Assembly (NCBI GenBank): GCA_964019695.1
Contig: OZ026524.1
Coordinates: 62,441,066-62,505,065 of the forward strand
DNA: 64,000 nucleotides
Reading direction: 5' to 3'
Source: Loripinus fragilis
Lineage: Eukaryota; Mollusca; Bivalvia; Lucinida; Lucinidae
The position numbers and the translations under genes were made by a program. The notes beneath the pieces were generated by a model. That model ran no database searches, had not been told where the DNA came from, and saw nothing but the letters and a program-made list of their open reading frames with translations. Every line of letters starts with the position of its first letter. Position 1 is the first letter of the stretch. Below, one piece after another: positions 44,427-56,145 of this stretch.

Positions 44427-44803
44427 TTAAAGCTGCATACTCTGTAACTATGAACATTTTTCGAATTTTTTTTTATTTTCTTTTTAACTCATTTGTAAAA
44501 GTAGAATTAAGCTATGTTTTCACAATAAAAATGTTCTGTACAGCTGAAAACTGCATGGAAAAGTGAATTATCTTATCAAATAGGTGTACTTTTCTCTTGT
44601 TGGTAATTATTTGCGTCCGTCCAATAACTCTAGACCATTGAATTTGAACATAAATGCAGTTGTTTTGATAGTGATAACTTGTTAAGATTTACGAAAATGG
44701 TAAAATGTTTACCTGAATTTGATTATTTTTACTGTGTTCTTGAAAAATAAAAACATAATTTTTAAAATTAGAAGATCAAAAGTTGCAGACTATGCAGCTT
44801 TAA
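44427..44803. mobile_element. TTAAAGCTGCATA TIR element, left-arm copy
   Basis: The ends TTAAAGCTGCATACTCTG and CAGACTATGCAGCTTTAA form TIRs of about 22 bp around 377 bp of AT-rich non-coding DNA. It is the intact reference for the split copy at 5428-7066; the twin in the other arm is at 51753-52127. Confidence 0.85.
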
Positions 44804-44852
44804 AACAACACATAACAATATAAACAGGACTTCAATCTAACGGTATACCTAC

Positions 44853-45148
44853 CTGGTCTCATCAAGGACCATCAGCGCAGATTGAAAATCATTAAACATT
44901 TCCAAACAACAATTTCCCTGTACATAACAACTTTCTAAACAAGAACAACGCCCACAGCAAGCTGATGTGTAGTCCAAGCCCTTTGTGCTCGCGCATGTGC
45001 AGTGAGATTTTTGCATTTGTACTATCTCTTGGAAACGTACAGATGCCGATGTTTCAAACATTAAACTATGCAGCAGTATTACCATAAAAAGCATTGCTGA
45101 AAATCGCCTGTTATAGAGAGTTGACCAGTTAATATATGGGTTTATCAT
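44853..45148 (-). CDS. First coding exon of a secreted or surface protein with an SMB-like Cys-rich domain
   Basis: The ATG is at 45148, followed by MINPYINWSTLYNRRFSAML and a hydrophobic signal segment (residues 16-31; Met19 is an alternative start). Then comes a Cys-rich module with nine Cys (CTC, CCGRCSC, ESC, NCC), the pattern of molluscan somatomedin-B-like domains (HCTCAS...CCGRCSCLESCYVQGNCC). The exon ends DETR at CCAG|GTAGGT, leaving two bases of the Arg codon. The exon at 35266 supplies the third, so the two exons join in frame across a 9.6-kb intron. The product is probably extracellular, and SMB domains often mediate protein-protein contacts at the cell surface. Confidence 0.75.
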
Positions 45149-45190
45149 ATGAATGAAATGATTTCATGCATAATCGATACACAACAATAA

Positions 45191-46213
45191 TTCCAACTCA
45201 ATGCTTTTATCGTTTTTTTGGAGATTTTGATTGGTCCGTTGGCAAAATTAAATTGTTTTTACACTTCGATAAAAACCCATGCGTAGGAATATTTGATAAC
45301 TGCCTTGATTTCACAGTGCTAGATTGTGTTGATAATAACGAACTGTACAGAAACCTATATTACTTTTACCAGATTTAATATAGTTAAGTCTGTTCTAAAG
45401 ATTATTTAAAAGCCCTTACGCTGTACATGATGGTGCACTTTCAAAGCAACGGAGGAACTCTAAGAAATGAACAGGATGGGGAGTTATGTGACGTCACTTA
45501 ACAAACGGTCACGTGATTGAAGAGAATCGTCATCAAAACAATGTCAAGGCTTACATCAACAACAAAATGTTTCAACGCAGTTTGAACTTGTCAAATCGCA
45601 CTTTTAAATTGACGTTAAGATCCTAGATCTGCTTCGGAGATTTAAGGCAGGACTTGTGAAGGTAAGTGCTTCGATCCGTGGCCCAATCCGTGGTAGGGCC
45701 TTTCAATGAGCCCAGCAAGCTGTACGCATTTTTACATAAGAAAACATTTCAAAACTAGATCTAAATGGAGTTGTTTTGAGCCCAATCAGCCCATAGGCCT
45801 TCTCACATATTTGCTCCAAATAGACTGCAGTTTTAATCATTATTTATCAAAACAAATTTTGAACTGACAGAATTTTCAAGATGGCTGCCCGATCTTTCAA
45901 TGACAGTGGTTATGAACTATTTTTCTTCAGTGGGCTTTGAAATTTGAAATTTTGTTAACAACCTTTTACAAATGTGCTGTTTTGTTGGAAAGTTGGAATT
46001 ATAAGGAATGAAATTTAATTTTTTGGTTTTTATCGATGTGTAAACTCCGGCGAATCACTCACAAATTCAACATAAAGCCTGGATTTAATGTTTTGGTTTT
46101 TATCGATATGTAAACTCCGGCGAATCACTCACTCCGGGCTTTATGTTGAATTTGTGAGTGATTCGCCGGAGTTTACACATCGATAAAAACCAAAAAATTA
46201 AATTTCATTTCTA
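45191..46213. mobile_element. 1.0-kb insertion in the left arm
   Basis: The right arm is continuous across this point (AACAATAACACACCGG in the minus sense), whereas the left arm is split by 1.02 kb flanked by ATAA repeats. The insert contains CRE (TGACGTCA, 45489-45496) and E-box (CACGTG, 45510-45515) motifs and a good splice donor (GAAG|GTAAGT at 45661). At its end is an inverted repeat with arms of about 78 bp (46000-46078 and 46139-46215). No coding frame is recognised. Confidence 0.65.
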
Positions 46214-48438
46214 TAATAACACACCGGATAGGCGGCAATAGAAAACAATATTGAGACAAAATCGTAAGAAACAGGGTTTATTGTGATTTGTCGCCCGACT
46301 GGCGATAAATGGCAATCAATGGCACTGTTACTAGCGATTTTTTTTATCCGCGTTCGTCGATTGTTAAGAGCGTTTTCGATTGCCGCATATACGGTGTGTA
46401 TAAGTGATTTACATATTTTTCAACGTTATAATGGCCCACTTCGAATCGATCTATAGTTCCTACTATAATAACTAAAGTTTAGTTCCAGCTTCGATAGTCG
46501 CTTCTATAATGAAAGCGATCAACGGTGGGTCACAGCTTACTCTAGTAGCTTGTCTGGTTCCCTCCTCTAGACCTACCTAGCAAGATGGTTTCAAGATCTG
46601 GCAGTAGTCTCAAAATGTTTTTTTTTTAAAATAACTTCTAGCTTTGCTCTATATGCGGTCCCATCCGTTCGTAAAAGGCTGTGTCCTTTTTGTCTACGAC
46701 GAAGAATTGAAATGGGGCATACAGAGCTTATCACTTTGCTTACTTGACAACCAAATAAAAGTTGCATGCAACTGCAACCATTCGGGTGTAAACTTGCGCG
46801 CGCATCTATTACGTCAGAACTTTAGTAGGAACTCAATCTTGATTCGAAGTGGGCCAAAAGCGTTGCTTACATAATGGCAAAATCTTGGTGTTTTCGCGCA
46901 AAAAAAATGTGATTTAAGTTATTTTAATGCCATGTAACAAATGGAATTTAACATTCGTGCTCTTGTGTGATTGTATTCATCACTCAATATAAATTCAATA
47001 ATACATTAGCACATGTATACAGCATAGTAATGAGGTGATTCTATTTTCCTTATGAACAGGTAAAGCATATGCAGTTATCTGTGGTAGGTACAATATAACT
47101 GTAAACTGAGGCTACCTTCACGCCCAAAATTAAGGTAAACTCGCCAGTGTTTGTTTACAGCGATTCTCATCGATTTTTGAATCCACTATAAATCACTCTT
47201 TACCTGGATTATACCATATTCAGGTATATATCATAAACTAGATATAACTGCAGTAATACATTTACCGATATTTATACCTGTTTCAACAAAAATTAGTATA
47301 GTCCTATTTATATGTACTGTCGTCTATCCTGATAACTATGTAAATAAAACATGACGTCACTGTCACTCTTGGCTGGGCCTGATCTGGATACTCGTAAACG
47401 GCTTGACACCCTGATGATATTGAAAAAAAATCCAGCATTCAAAGAGTTAAATATAGCACAATAATAATGTGTGAATGAGTGAATGAATAATAAAAGCAAT
47501 AAAGCTGATCAAAATACACTTTTTCACAGATATGTAGTTTTTTAACCACCTAGCGTGTACTTTTAGCCAATGACTTATATTTGTAGCCACTCTATATTTT
47601 AGTAGCAAATGGCTCCAATGGCCAATGGCTGGGTGAGTCCTGGTTATAGAAAATGCCTGCTTCTATAAATAAACCAAGGCTTTGCCATTGCTTTGCATGT
47701 AATTTCATTTAAAATGACTGATACTACTTGCACAGACGATGCTAGAGTAAACGTTTCCTCATTTCAAAAATCACATTTTTTCTACAATATGAAATATTCC
47801 ACAGAGACGTTATACATTTGTATTTTTGTTTGCTTGAAGAAGTGATTGCCGGTCGTGATTTCAGACAAACAAGCTTCAAATGTTTTGCTTCACTCCGACT
47901 CCCCGTTTCTTTAACGTAACAACATGAAAACAAACACTACCAGTAGCTAAATCGTAGAAAGTCAGCCTTATTCATACAATTTATATATAAAATTCGCACT
48001 GCTCTGTACACCTTTTTATCTGAGATACGGCAATGGAATATTCAGCGATTATTCATTACTATTAGACGTTAATGTTCTAGTTTGGAAATTAAAAGGAAAA
48101 TACTTAATACCGACAAATTGATTTTTTAAGTTTCACATTCAAACCAAAGTGCGCTCCAGCAGTGAAATGTTTTTCATCACAAAATGGTCGAATCAAGTTC
48201 TATTCTATTTGGCCTATCAAGTTCAGATAAATAAAATACATTCAACAATTTTAGCACGTGCTACTGATGAATTTCAAAAGTCAAAGTCAAGTCAAAGTCA
48301 AAATTCTTCAAATATCTGGCAAACACTGTATACAGCTAGAGATTCAACATAATCTATCACATACAACATAGTAGCATATTTTAGAATATAGAGGTCACAT
48401 GAACGTGTATCATAAGTCATAGTATATGATATACATGT

Positions 48439-48992
48439 ATTACTTGACTTTTCGCTTTCTGTAAAGGCGGCAACTTTAATATTCATATCTGGGTGTGGTT
48501 CGGCCATTTCCTCTGCTAAGGAAGGGAAATCAGGTTTTATTTTTTTTTACTTGGTAAAGAGCTAATAAGCTTTTTGAGCCGCGCAAACGTGCGTGCTTTT
48601 CATGAAAATCCTAACCGTATACTTTATTAACCCTTAAAGCGCATAATCACAAAATGTATGTTTTTGTCGTCCACTAAACTCTTTGAAGCCTCATAGATAA
48701 ACAGTGTGGACCCAGATCAGACTGCTCCTGTAGGAGCTGTATGATCTGGGTCCACAATGTTTGCCTCCCTGCTTATGTTAAATAGACATTTTCAGATGCA
48801 GTTATTTTACTGGCGTTTTAAGGACTAAATAAAGCGTTTTGCGTCTATACTGAGGTAATGGCGCAAGATGATACAGTTACTTTTGAACATAACCGCGCCT
48901 CATTTTCAGCTTTTACCTATATCTAAGGTTGACCAATCCTAATTACGCATTCATGAGGCGCCGCCTTTACAGTAAGTGAAAAGTCAAGTAAT
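48439..48992 (+). mobile_element. GACTTTTCGCTTACTGTA-type MITE, copy 3
   Basis: The ends TTGACTTTTCGCTTTCTGTA and its complement (CAGTAAGTGAAAAGTCAA) are extended by GTATTACT / AGTAATAC. The central hairpin has GTGTGGACCCAGATCAGACT opposite TGATCTGGGTCCACA. Confidence 0.85.
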
Positions 48993-50062
48993 ACCTCCCC
49001 CAGGTTTCAGGGGGGCATCTGTATGACATCGAAGGGCTTCGCAAAGATGTCTATAAATCAAGACAAAATCGACGATGCCTCGTTGTTGGAGTGTCATCGC
49101 TGTGATGCCTAGTGATTATTAGGTGGGACAAAAAACTTTATTTTATCCTCGATTTGTCCTCCCAAGCTCTTACCGAAACGAAATGCAAGACGAATTGAGA
49201 GATGACAGTTCAAAATCTCGAAAAATGTGATAGGTCTACTTTAATTATAATTCCAAGTATTTGGTGTTTGTTGAAGTCAGCTAGACCAGTTTATTACCAA
49301 CTGCACTTTAATTTGATAAAAAATTCAATTAAGACCATTTTTCTTCAAAAAAGAAGATTTTTGCATTTCAAGCCCAAAAAAACTGTGGATTGAAAGACAA
49401 CTTTTCTGAAAGACCGCTAAACTTTTGACCATTAAACTGCACACATTTAGGCAAAAATTCATTTCAATGTTATTGGCACTTGGTCAGAAATAATGAGTTC
49501 AAATGGCGGTGAAGTAAGTCAGTCTGTACATCAGAGTCTTTTTGATCGCATACAATGAACAGTGCAGTGGATGATTTGTCATACGAAACAAAACAACTAG
49601 AAAGTCGCTTTTGATTTGAAACAATATTACAAAATCGATGAAATGTATACAAAGCTTTTTCTTATAGCACGGACCATCTTGGTATAATTTTCTACTTGTC
49701 AATGTATTATTGCCAATTTAACCAGCAACGTGTCTCGTTTTGTCTTTCGAATAAATATATCGCTAGCCCTCCAATCACTCCCTTGGGAGCTTCTTTCAGG
49801 GTTTATATTGTTTGCTTTCATGAAAAAATCTACCCTGAAGTGCACTTGTATACGATATCCAGCAATCGTAAAAAGCAGATTACTTTTTCAGATCGATGAC
49901 ATTCAATGAAATATAACGCGCTAATTGAGACACTCAGGGAACAACAAAATGATATTATTGAAACAGAGAAGACATAACATTAAGCAGAATTTGTTTTAGA
50001 AATATTTATCCGTGCGTGTTTGCTCACAATGATCAGTATTTCTGACAATAATTTTGTCATGA

Positions 50063-50282
50063 CAGGGGCGGATCCAGGACTTCTGGAAAGGGGGTTCATA
50101 TGTATAAAGGTGTAGGGGATTGGCTTTGCTGTTTTTATCCTTTTTTTTAAATATCCCATGGAAATTAAATAATTTGGTCTCATTGAGACCAAATTATTGC
50201 ATTTTCATAGGTTATTTTAAAACAGCGGGGGCGGGGGGGGGGGTCGAGCGAACCCCCTGAACCGTCTCTGGACCCACCTCTG
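50063..50282. mobile_element. GGGGCGGATCCAG MITE
   Basis: The inverted ends CAGGGGCGGATCCAG and CTGGACCCACCTCTG enclose 220 bp. There is an internal palindrome at about 50167-50198 (AATTTGGTCT / AGACCAAATT) and a G-run (50213-50233). It is related to the nested element at about 32080-32300. Confidence 0.75.
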
Positions 50283-50327
50283 ATGAAAATATTAGTTTAT
50301 TATCAGATTATTGTGTTTGCTTCATGT

Positions 50328-50540
50328 ACTGACGGAATTTAAGAACGCAACACTGACGTCCGTGTATATCATTAAAACAACAGCCAAAAAAAAATTGCTT
50401 CGATTATGTCATCATGAGTTGGCTTTTTTAGCAAACACTTTAGCTTTAATCATAAAACTTATCTTGGCGACGTTATTTGCTCCGTATACATTTAGACACT
50501 GAAACATTTTCTTAAGTAGAGGAGATTTTAAGTCATTAAG
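50328..50540. mobile_element. Truncated inverted copy of the 7453-8044 element
   Basis: One terminus (TACTGACGGAATTTAAG AACGCAACACTGACG) is retained and followed by the reverse complement of 7829-7950, including CATCATGAGTTGGCTT and AAGTAGAGGAGATTTTAAG. The other terminus is missing. Confidence 0.7.
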
Positions 50541-50599
50541 CATTAAGGTTGAAGGCGAGATTATTCCTCGCAATGAAACTACCATAAAAGTAAGTAAGG

Positions 50600-50672
50600 G
50601 TACAAAGATCAGGAATCGATACAATCTTAGTACCACACCTGACCCAGGATACCAATGAGAAAGTGACAAACT
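50600..50672 (+). repeat. GATCAGGAATCGATACAA block
   Basis: This short dispersed block also occurs at about 15816, 39748 and, inverted, 30596. Two of those positions flank Penelope-like fragments, so this may be a solitary fragment of that element's end. Confidence 0.55.
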
Positions 50673-51407
50673 CCCAGACGCATTAGGTGATACAATTTGC
50701 CGCAGAGGAGTCAAAATAAAATTAATCGTGTTTTATAGCTAGCATTCAGTTCTAGAAGGGAACTTAAATCAATAGGTCATAAGACACATGCTATGTAACT
50801 ATATGATATGTGTGTGTATGTGTGGATCTCATTTCCCCTCACTAGTAGTCAACCATGCTATTGTTCTACGTTGAACCGACATGTATGAGCATAATGCATA
50901 AATGTGATATTTTACAAGCCCACAGCAAGTAAACTAAGCTTGAGAATCTCACTTCACTCTAACGTCTTGTTTCATTTATTTTATCTAGGTAGGTCTAGAG
51001 GAGGGAACCAGACAAGCTACTAGAGTAACGGTGCTGTGACCCACCGTTGATCGCTAGTAGGTTCGTGACTTCATTATAGGAGCGACTATCGAAGCTGGAA
51101 CTAAACTTTAGTAATTATAGTAGGAACTATAGATCGATTCGAAGTGGGCCATTATAACGTTGGAAAATATGTAAATCACTTATACACACCGGATATGCGG
51201 CAATCGAAAACGCTCTTAACAATCGACGAACGCGGATAAAAAATCGCTAGAAACAGTGCCATTGATTGCCATTTATCGCCAGTCGGGCGACAAATCTCAA
51301 TCGAAAACCCTGTTTCTTACGTTTTTCTCAATACTTTTTTCTATTGCCGCCTATCCGGTGTGTTATTGTTGTGTATCGATTTTAATGCATGAAATTATTT
51401 CATTCAT

Positions 51408-51703
51408 ATGATAAACACATATATTAACTGGTCAATTCTCTATAACAGGCGATTTTCAGCAATGCTTTTTATGGTAATACTGCTGCATAGTTTAATGTTT
51501 GAAACATCGGCATCTGTACGTTTCCAAGAGATAGTACAAATGCAAAAATCTCACTGCACATGCGCGAGCACAAAGGGCTTGGAATATACATCTACTTGCT
51601 GTGGGCGTTGTTCTTGTGCAGAAAGTTGTTATGTACAGGGAAATTGTTGTTTGGAAATGTTTAATGATTTTCAATCTGCGCTTATGGTTCTTGATGAGAC
51701 CAG
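51408..51703 (+). CDS. Second copy of the SMB-like first exon
   Basis: This 98-codon exon has the same structure as 44853-45148, including the ATG, signal segment, all nine Cys and the CCAG|GTAGGT donor. Five residues differ (Pro4Thr, Thr10Ile, Asp59Glu, Ala63Thr, Leu71Ala). It points away from the first copy. No matching second exon is visible between here and 64000, and the following sequence holds a 3.3-kb pogo insertion. It may start a paralogous gene that continues beyond the window or be an orphan exon. The intact frame and splice site argue for recent duplication or continued use. Confidence 0.65.
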
Positions 51704-51752
51704 GTAGGTATACCGTTAGATTTGAGTCCTGTTTCTATTGTTATGTGTTGTT

Positions 51753-52127
51753 TTAAAGCTGCATAGTCTGTAACTTTTGATCTTCTAATTTTAAAAATTA
51801 TGTTTTTATTTTTCAAGAACACAGTAAAAATACTCAAATTCAGGTAAACATTTTACCATTTTCGTAAATCTTAACAAGTTATCACTATCAAAACAACTGC
51901 ATTTATGTTCAAATTCAACGGTCTAGAATTATTGGAGGGACGCAAATAATTACCAACAAGAGAAAAGTACACCTATTTGATAAGATAATTCACTTTTCCA
52001 TGCAGTTTTCAGCTGTACCGAACATTTTTATTGTGAAAACATAGCTTAATTCTACTTTTACAAATGCTTTAAAAAGAAAATAAAAAATTTCGAAAAATGT
52101 TCATAGTTACAGAGTATGCAGCTTTAA
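51753..52127. mobile_element. TTAAAGCTGCATA TIR element, right-arm copy
   Basis: Mirror twin of 44427-44803 (GTCTGTAACTTTTGATC ... AGTTACAGAGTATGCAG). It was carried along by the duplication rather than inserted independently. Confidence 0.85.
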
Positions 52128-52156
52128 GATTACCAAAGTATACTATAGAGTGACAG

Positions 52157-55100
52157 TAGATAGATTCGTACAGTAGACAGATTCGTACACTTGGCAGTTC
52201 TAACCCTCTGCTGCCTTTAGTATGCAAATTAAAATCCCATTAATGACACCAGCAATCAATCACGCATTTCTGTCAATCATTTTCAGTGCCGATTCGCGCG
52301 TGCTTGGCAGTGCGAGAGCTTTGCAGACGACTTTTTCGGGCCACCGAAACAGACATTTTGCTGAATCGTAAACCGTTTGTGTACCTCATTCAGAATCAGC
52401 AACCAATACGAAGCTTATTTAAGCACCAGATGGTAAGGAAATAATCCTATTTTGTATTTTAGGTACTTACATTTCTGCACCTTTGCTTGTTTGTTTACAA
52501 TTGTTATCGATCTGCTGACCTCCGGTCGCAGCTGTCATTCCGGATATTCTAGAGAGATTTTTTCCCTTTACAACAACAACAACAACTTAAAGGGAGCCCT
52601 CATTATTTCAATTTGGTTGACTACTTGATGCGGTCCTCATGCACTTTAGATAAAAATCGACAGAATAAAATCTAAATACGCTAATTGAAAAGTCGTTGGA
52701 TTCTGCAAAATGCTAAAAGAAATGCAGTATTTATTGGAAAAATAAGGCAGATTAATTAGAAAAATATATAAAGATACTATCTCGTCTATGGTCTAATTCT
52801 GAAAAGATTCACACAATATTTTTAAATTATATATTTGTGTCTTCTTCTTACTCAAAATATGCGTAAATCTTGTAAAATTTGTTAATTTGGGGCCAAAATT
52901 GAACGATTTCTCCATGCAGTTAAATGGTTGGTATTTTGATGTTATAATTTTAGAGGTTCACAACTATATATGACCAAAAGACTGAAATCGTTGATCATAT
53001 GTAGTTATGAACATCTTAAATTATAACTGTCCGTTTTACATCTTTAAAAGGATTTTCCTCACTTATGATTATGGTAGGGTGTATTAAGGTGTCAGATTAC
53101 TTATGATTTTTTCTCTCTCCTTCTCTCCAGCATCCACTATGAAGTACTACACTTACCAAGAAGAAGACATCCAAAGGGCCAAATTTCTGGTTAAGAGGGG
53201 GTCATCTCTACGAAAAGCAGCTGAAGAAACAGGTGTCCCATTTAACACAATCTGGGACCACTTAAGATATGAACAAGAGAACAAAACAGACATTGTTCGA
53301 GGCAAAAATAGGGAGCTTTCAGATTCTGAAGAGTCAGATCTGGCAAACTATGGTACATATATGAGTGAGCACGGTTTTCCCATCACAAGGAAAGTACTGA
53401 AAAAGCTTGTGGTGGACATCATTAAATCTAGTGGTCGACAGACAAGTATTAATTTAGAAAGTGGACCCTCAGATGCATAGGTGCGTAGTTTTCTGGAGCG
53501 CCACCCTTCACTATCCTTAAGGACACCCCACCCCTTAGAAAACTCTCGTGCTGAAGTCAATCAATCGCAGATAGACCATTATTATAAACTGTTAGAGCAC
53601 ACTCTGCAAACCCTATGGATTGAAATGACCCTACAAGACTTTACAATTTAGATGAAACAGGTTTTTCTGGCAAGGAGCATAGCAGAGACAAAGTACTGGT
53701 GCAAAAAGGTGTAAGGACGGCTTACCAGCAAATGGTTGGTATCAGTGGACATGTAACTTTTCAAGTCGCTATATCTGCTTCTGGGAAAGCAGTTGTCCCG
53801 TTAGTGATATTTTCTAAGAATCTACCAAGGAGTAATTATTCTGAGGGTCTTCCAGGTGAGTGGAGTTTTGTTAGTACCAATAGTGGCTACATCAACAGTG
53901 CGATAATCCTATCCTGGTTCCAGGACTGTTTCGTGATGCAAATTGGTAGATCACGCCCTGTTGTGGTCATAATGGATAATCACACGTCCCACCTAAGTAC
54001 AGAACTTATAGATTATGCCAAATCTGAGAATATTGAACTGCTGTGCCTCCCTGCCCACTCTACTCACCTGCTTCAACCTCTTGACGTGGGTTTCTATCAC
54101 ATGTTCAAAACCAATGTTAGTAACATGGCTACATCCCTTGGATATACTGGACTCAAGACCATCCCTCGGCACAAATTTCCGAAATTGTTGCACTTAGCAC
54201 TAAACAAAATTGCAGGCAGTAGTATCAGCGCAGCCTTCTCATTTGTTGGCATTTACCCCCTGAATACTACAAAGGTTCGTCTCCCTGACTCTGTCACTAA
54301 AACCAACAAGAAGTCAACGTCTGTGGCTGTACCAGAGGCTGAATGTACTGAGGGTGTGTGTGTCTCCTGCAGGTCAAATACAGAGAACCAGCTCGTCAAA
54401 CTCGGACTAATTTCAGCAGAGCTCAAGAACATTTTAGTGGAGCCTGCAAGGAACAATCCCAAGCAGACCAAGAGAAAATCTGTTGAAAAAGCAAGGGTCA
54501 TCTACGCTGAAGAGCTGAACTGTAATCCACTTCCAGTCATGAAGGAACCAGCTGAACCTAGAAAGAAGCGTGCGCGCAAAGGAATGCCATGTGCTGTTGT
54601 TCAGGATATACCTGCTCCAGTTGTAACTATACAGGACAGTCAAACCTTGTGTCAGATCTGTCTTACTGGCTCTAATGCGTTTGAATGGGTTGGCTGTGAC
54701 CAATGTGATGACGGCTGGTATCATTATTCATGTTTATCCAGTGAGAGACAAGCTGAAGTGGATCTGAGTATTGTCTTAAAAACTCCTTGGTTGTGCAATG
54801 CATGCAGGGTTGAAGAGTAGTTAATGAAGAACAATCTCTGTTTCAAGCAAATAAAGTTTCGAAAGCAATATATTTTATGAGATAAGCACAGAAATACACC
54901 TTAATGGCCTCACAGATGAACTGCCATTCAGAATTTTTAAACTGTGATATTGGCCTTACTTTATTAAGCCATGAGTTAACGGCTGAACTCTAATTCTATT
55001 TAATACAAGAATAGCTGAAAATCATATTGTTTCACATAAAATCAATTTTTTTCCCTTTTTTATGTTTCACAAACATGACAACGTCACCAACAAGCTAAAT

Positions 55101-55483
55101 TGTTATTCTGTTCTATTCTATTCCACAAACAAAAGTTGCCAGCTACTTTTCAAGTTTCTAGCGAATAAATAACCATACAATTCAGCAGTTTAGAGTAAAA
55201 TTGGTTGAATTTTATATATTTTATATTATTTTATCTCTGATTTGCGTGTAAAGTCAGATAAAAAGGTGTACGAATCTGCATACTGTCATGTTCAATTTTT
55301 TTCCAATTTTCGGCCAGTTGAATAATGATAGCTCCCTAGCTAACTGGAAAAGCTGTAAACGAAACTAGGTCAGCATAATAAACGAGACATGTGTATTTTC
55401 TTGGCTACGACAGATGAAAAGGCTAGTTAAAAAGGTAAGAAAGTTATAATTAGATTACTTGCAAAACTGTACTAATCTATCTA
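52157..55483 (+). mobile_element. pogo-type DNA transposon, 3.3 kb
   Basis: The element splits the right arm between ...AGTATACTATA and CACTGTACAGATAAAC, which are adjacent in the left arm. Its ends share the inverted motif TAGATAGATT[C/A]GTACAGT. The exact termini and target duplication are unclear because about 10 bases at the junction differ from the left arm. It encodes one transposase gene with an untranslated leader; a donor at CAGATG|GTAAGG (about 52434) and an acceptor at tctctccag (53130) suggest a 5' intron. Confidence 0.85.
53139..54820 (+). pseudogene. pogo-type transposase with C-terminal PHD finger, two lesions
   Basis: The start ATG at 53139 lies just after the acceptor. The N-terminus (RAKFLVKRGSSLRKAAEETG) is a Pipsqueak-type HTH, followed by a CENP-B-like HTH segment. 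The DDE_1 core has its Asp residues in LDETGFSG (53651), VVIMDNHTSH (53975) and PLDVGFYHMF (54083), giving 35 residues between the second and third. A basic linker (EPRKKRARKG) leads to a C4HC3 PHD finger (CQIC, GCDQC, WYHYSC, WLCNAC) at the C-terminus. Breaks: a TAG at 53478-53480 where the family usually has Trp, and an apparent one-base deletion near 53625 shifting the frame before LDETGF. The catalytic residues are intact, so the copy is young but inactive as written. Confidence 0.9.
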
Positions 55484-55540
55484 CACTGTACAGATAAACT
55501 TCCACGCCGTGGATGTAAACAAATACAGTTACTGTCGACC

Positions 55541-55736
55541 CAACCAAGAGTGACAGGGACGTAATAACTTGATTACAATTGTTCAAGTAAAACTCTAACG
55601 TGTATACTTTAATTGAGCATACGCGAATCGATAGATCACTTCTGTATTAATCCTATCCTGTGGATAGGATTAATACACAAGTGATCTATCGATTCTAAGA
55701 AACAAAACTTGACGTTACTGTCACTCTTGGCTGGCA
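55541..55736. mobile_element. Palindromic MITE, right-arm copy
   Basis: Mirror twin of 44135-44347, with the stem core at 55625-55695 (GAATCGATAGATCACTT... around a TGT tip). Confidence 0.8.
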
Positions 55737-56145
55737 GGACAGTACATACAGACTCCCATTGGATTATTGATATTTTGAGGTTATAGGTCATGTTTACACT
55801 GTACAATGTGAGGTACTGAAAGTATTGAATCAAAAAAGGTTTGGGATAGCCAAATCATCGAAGTCCGTGGCTTAAATTTTGTAATTTTAAATATTCTTGA
55901 AAATGCCGACTGTTTCTGGAAGTCTTTAGGAATTTGTTTATAACGTTACCTAATGATGCTTGCTACATCAAAGGCAAAACCATGCGCGGATCCAGAGAGT
56001 TTTGTCAGAAGGTGTCCAACTTTGACAACGTTTACTTTTTGTTATTTTTTATGAGGTGAATACCACTGAAATCGGGCCATCATCGGCCACCTAGCGAAAC
56101 GCCATTTAAATGTCAAAACATACTATATTGTGAAAAAAGTGAGTG

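Larger units (their letters stand above)
43491..46580. repeat. Left arm of a large inverted duplication
   Basis: This arm is the reverse counterpart of 50995-56383. In order it contains a 64-codon ORF, a GGTCCGTGCATGG repeat end, a palindromic MITE, a TIR element and the SMB exon. Then, after an insertion of about 1.0 kb (45191-46213), comes the GGCGGCAATAGAAAAC ... CCTCTAGACCTACCTAG block. Without the insertion the arm is about 2.07 kb, equal to the right arm without its pogo element. Arm identity is high (a few percent differences by eye). Confidence 0.9.
46581..50994. other. Unique centre of the inverted duplication
   Basis: This 4.4-kb spacer lies between the inner ends of the two arms. 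It contains one MITE (48439-48992), a GGGGCGGATCCAG element (50063-50282), a truncated TIR-element copy (50328-50540), a short GTCAAA tandem repeat (about 48278-48303) and otherwise unassigned AT-rich DNA. It is where the promoter of the divergent SMB first exons could lie, but I see no clear promoter. Confidence 0.6.
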
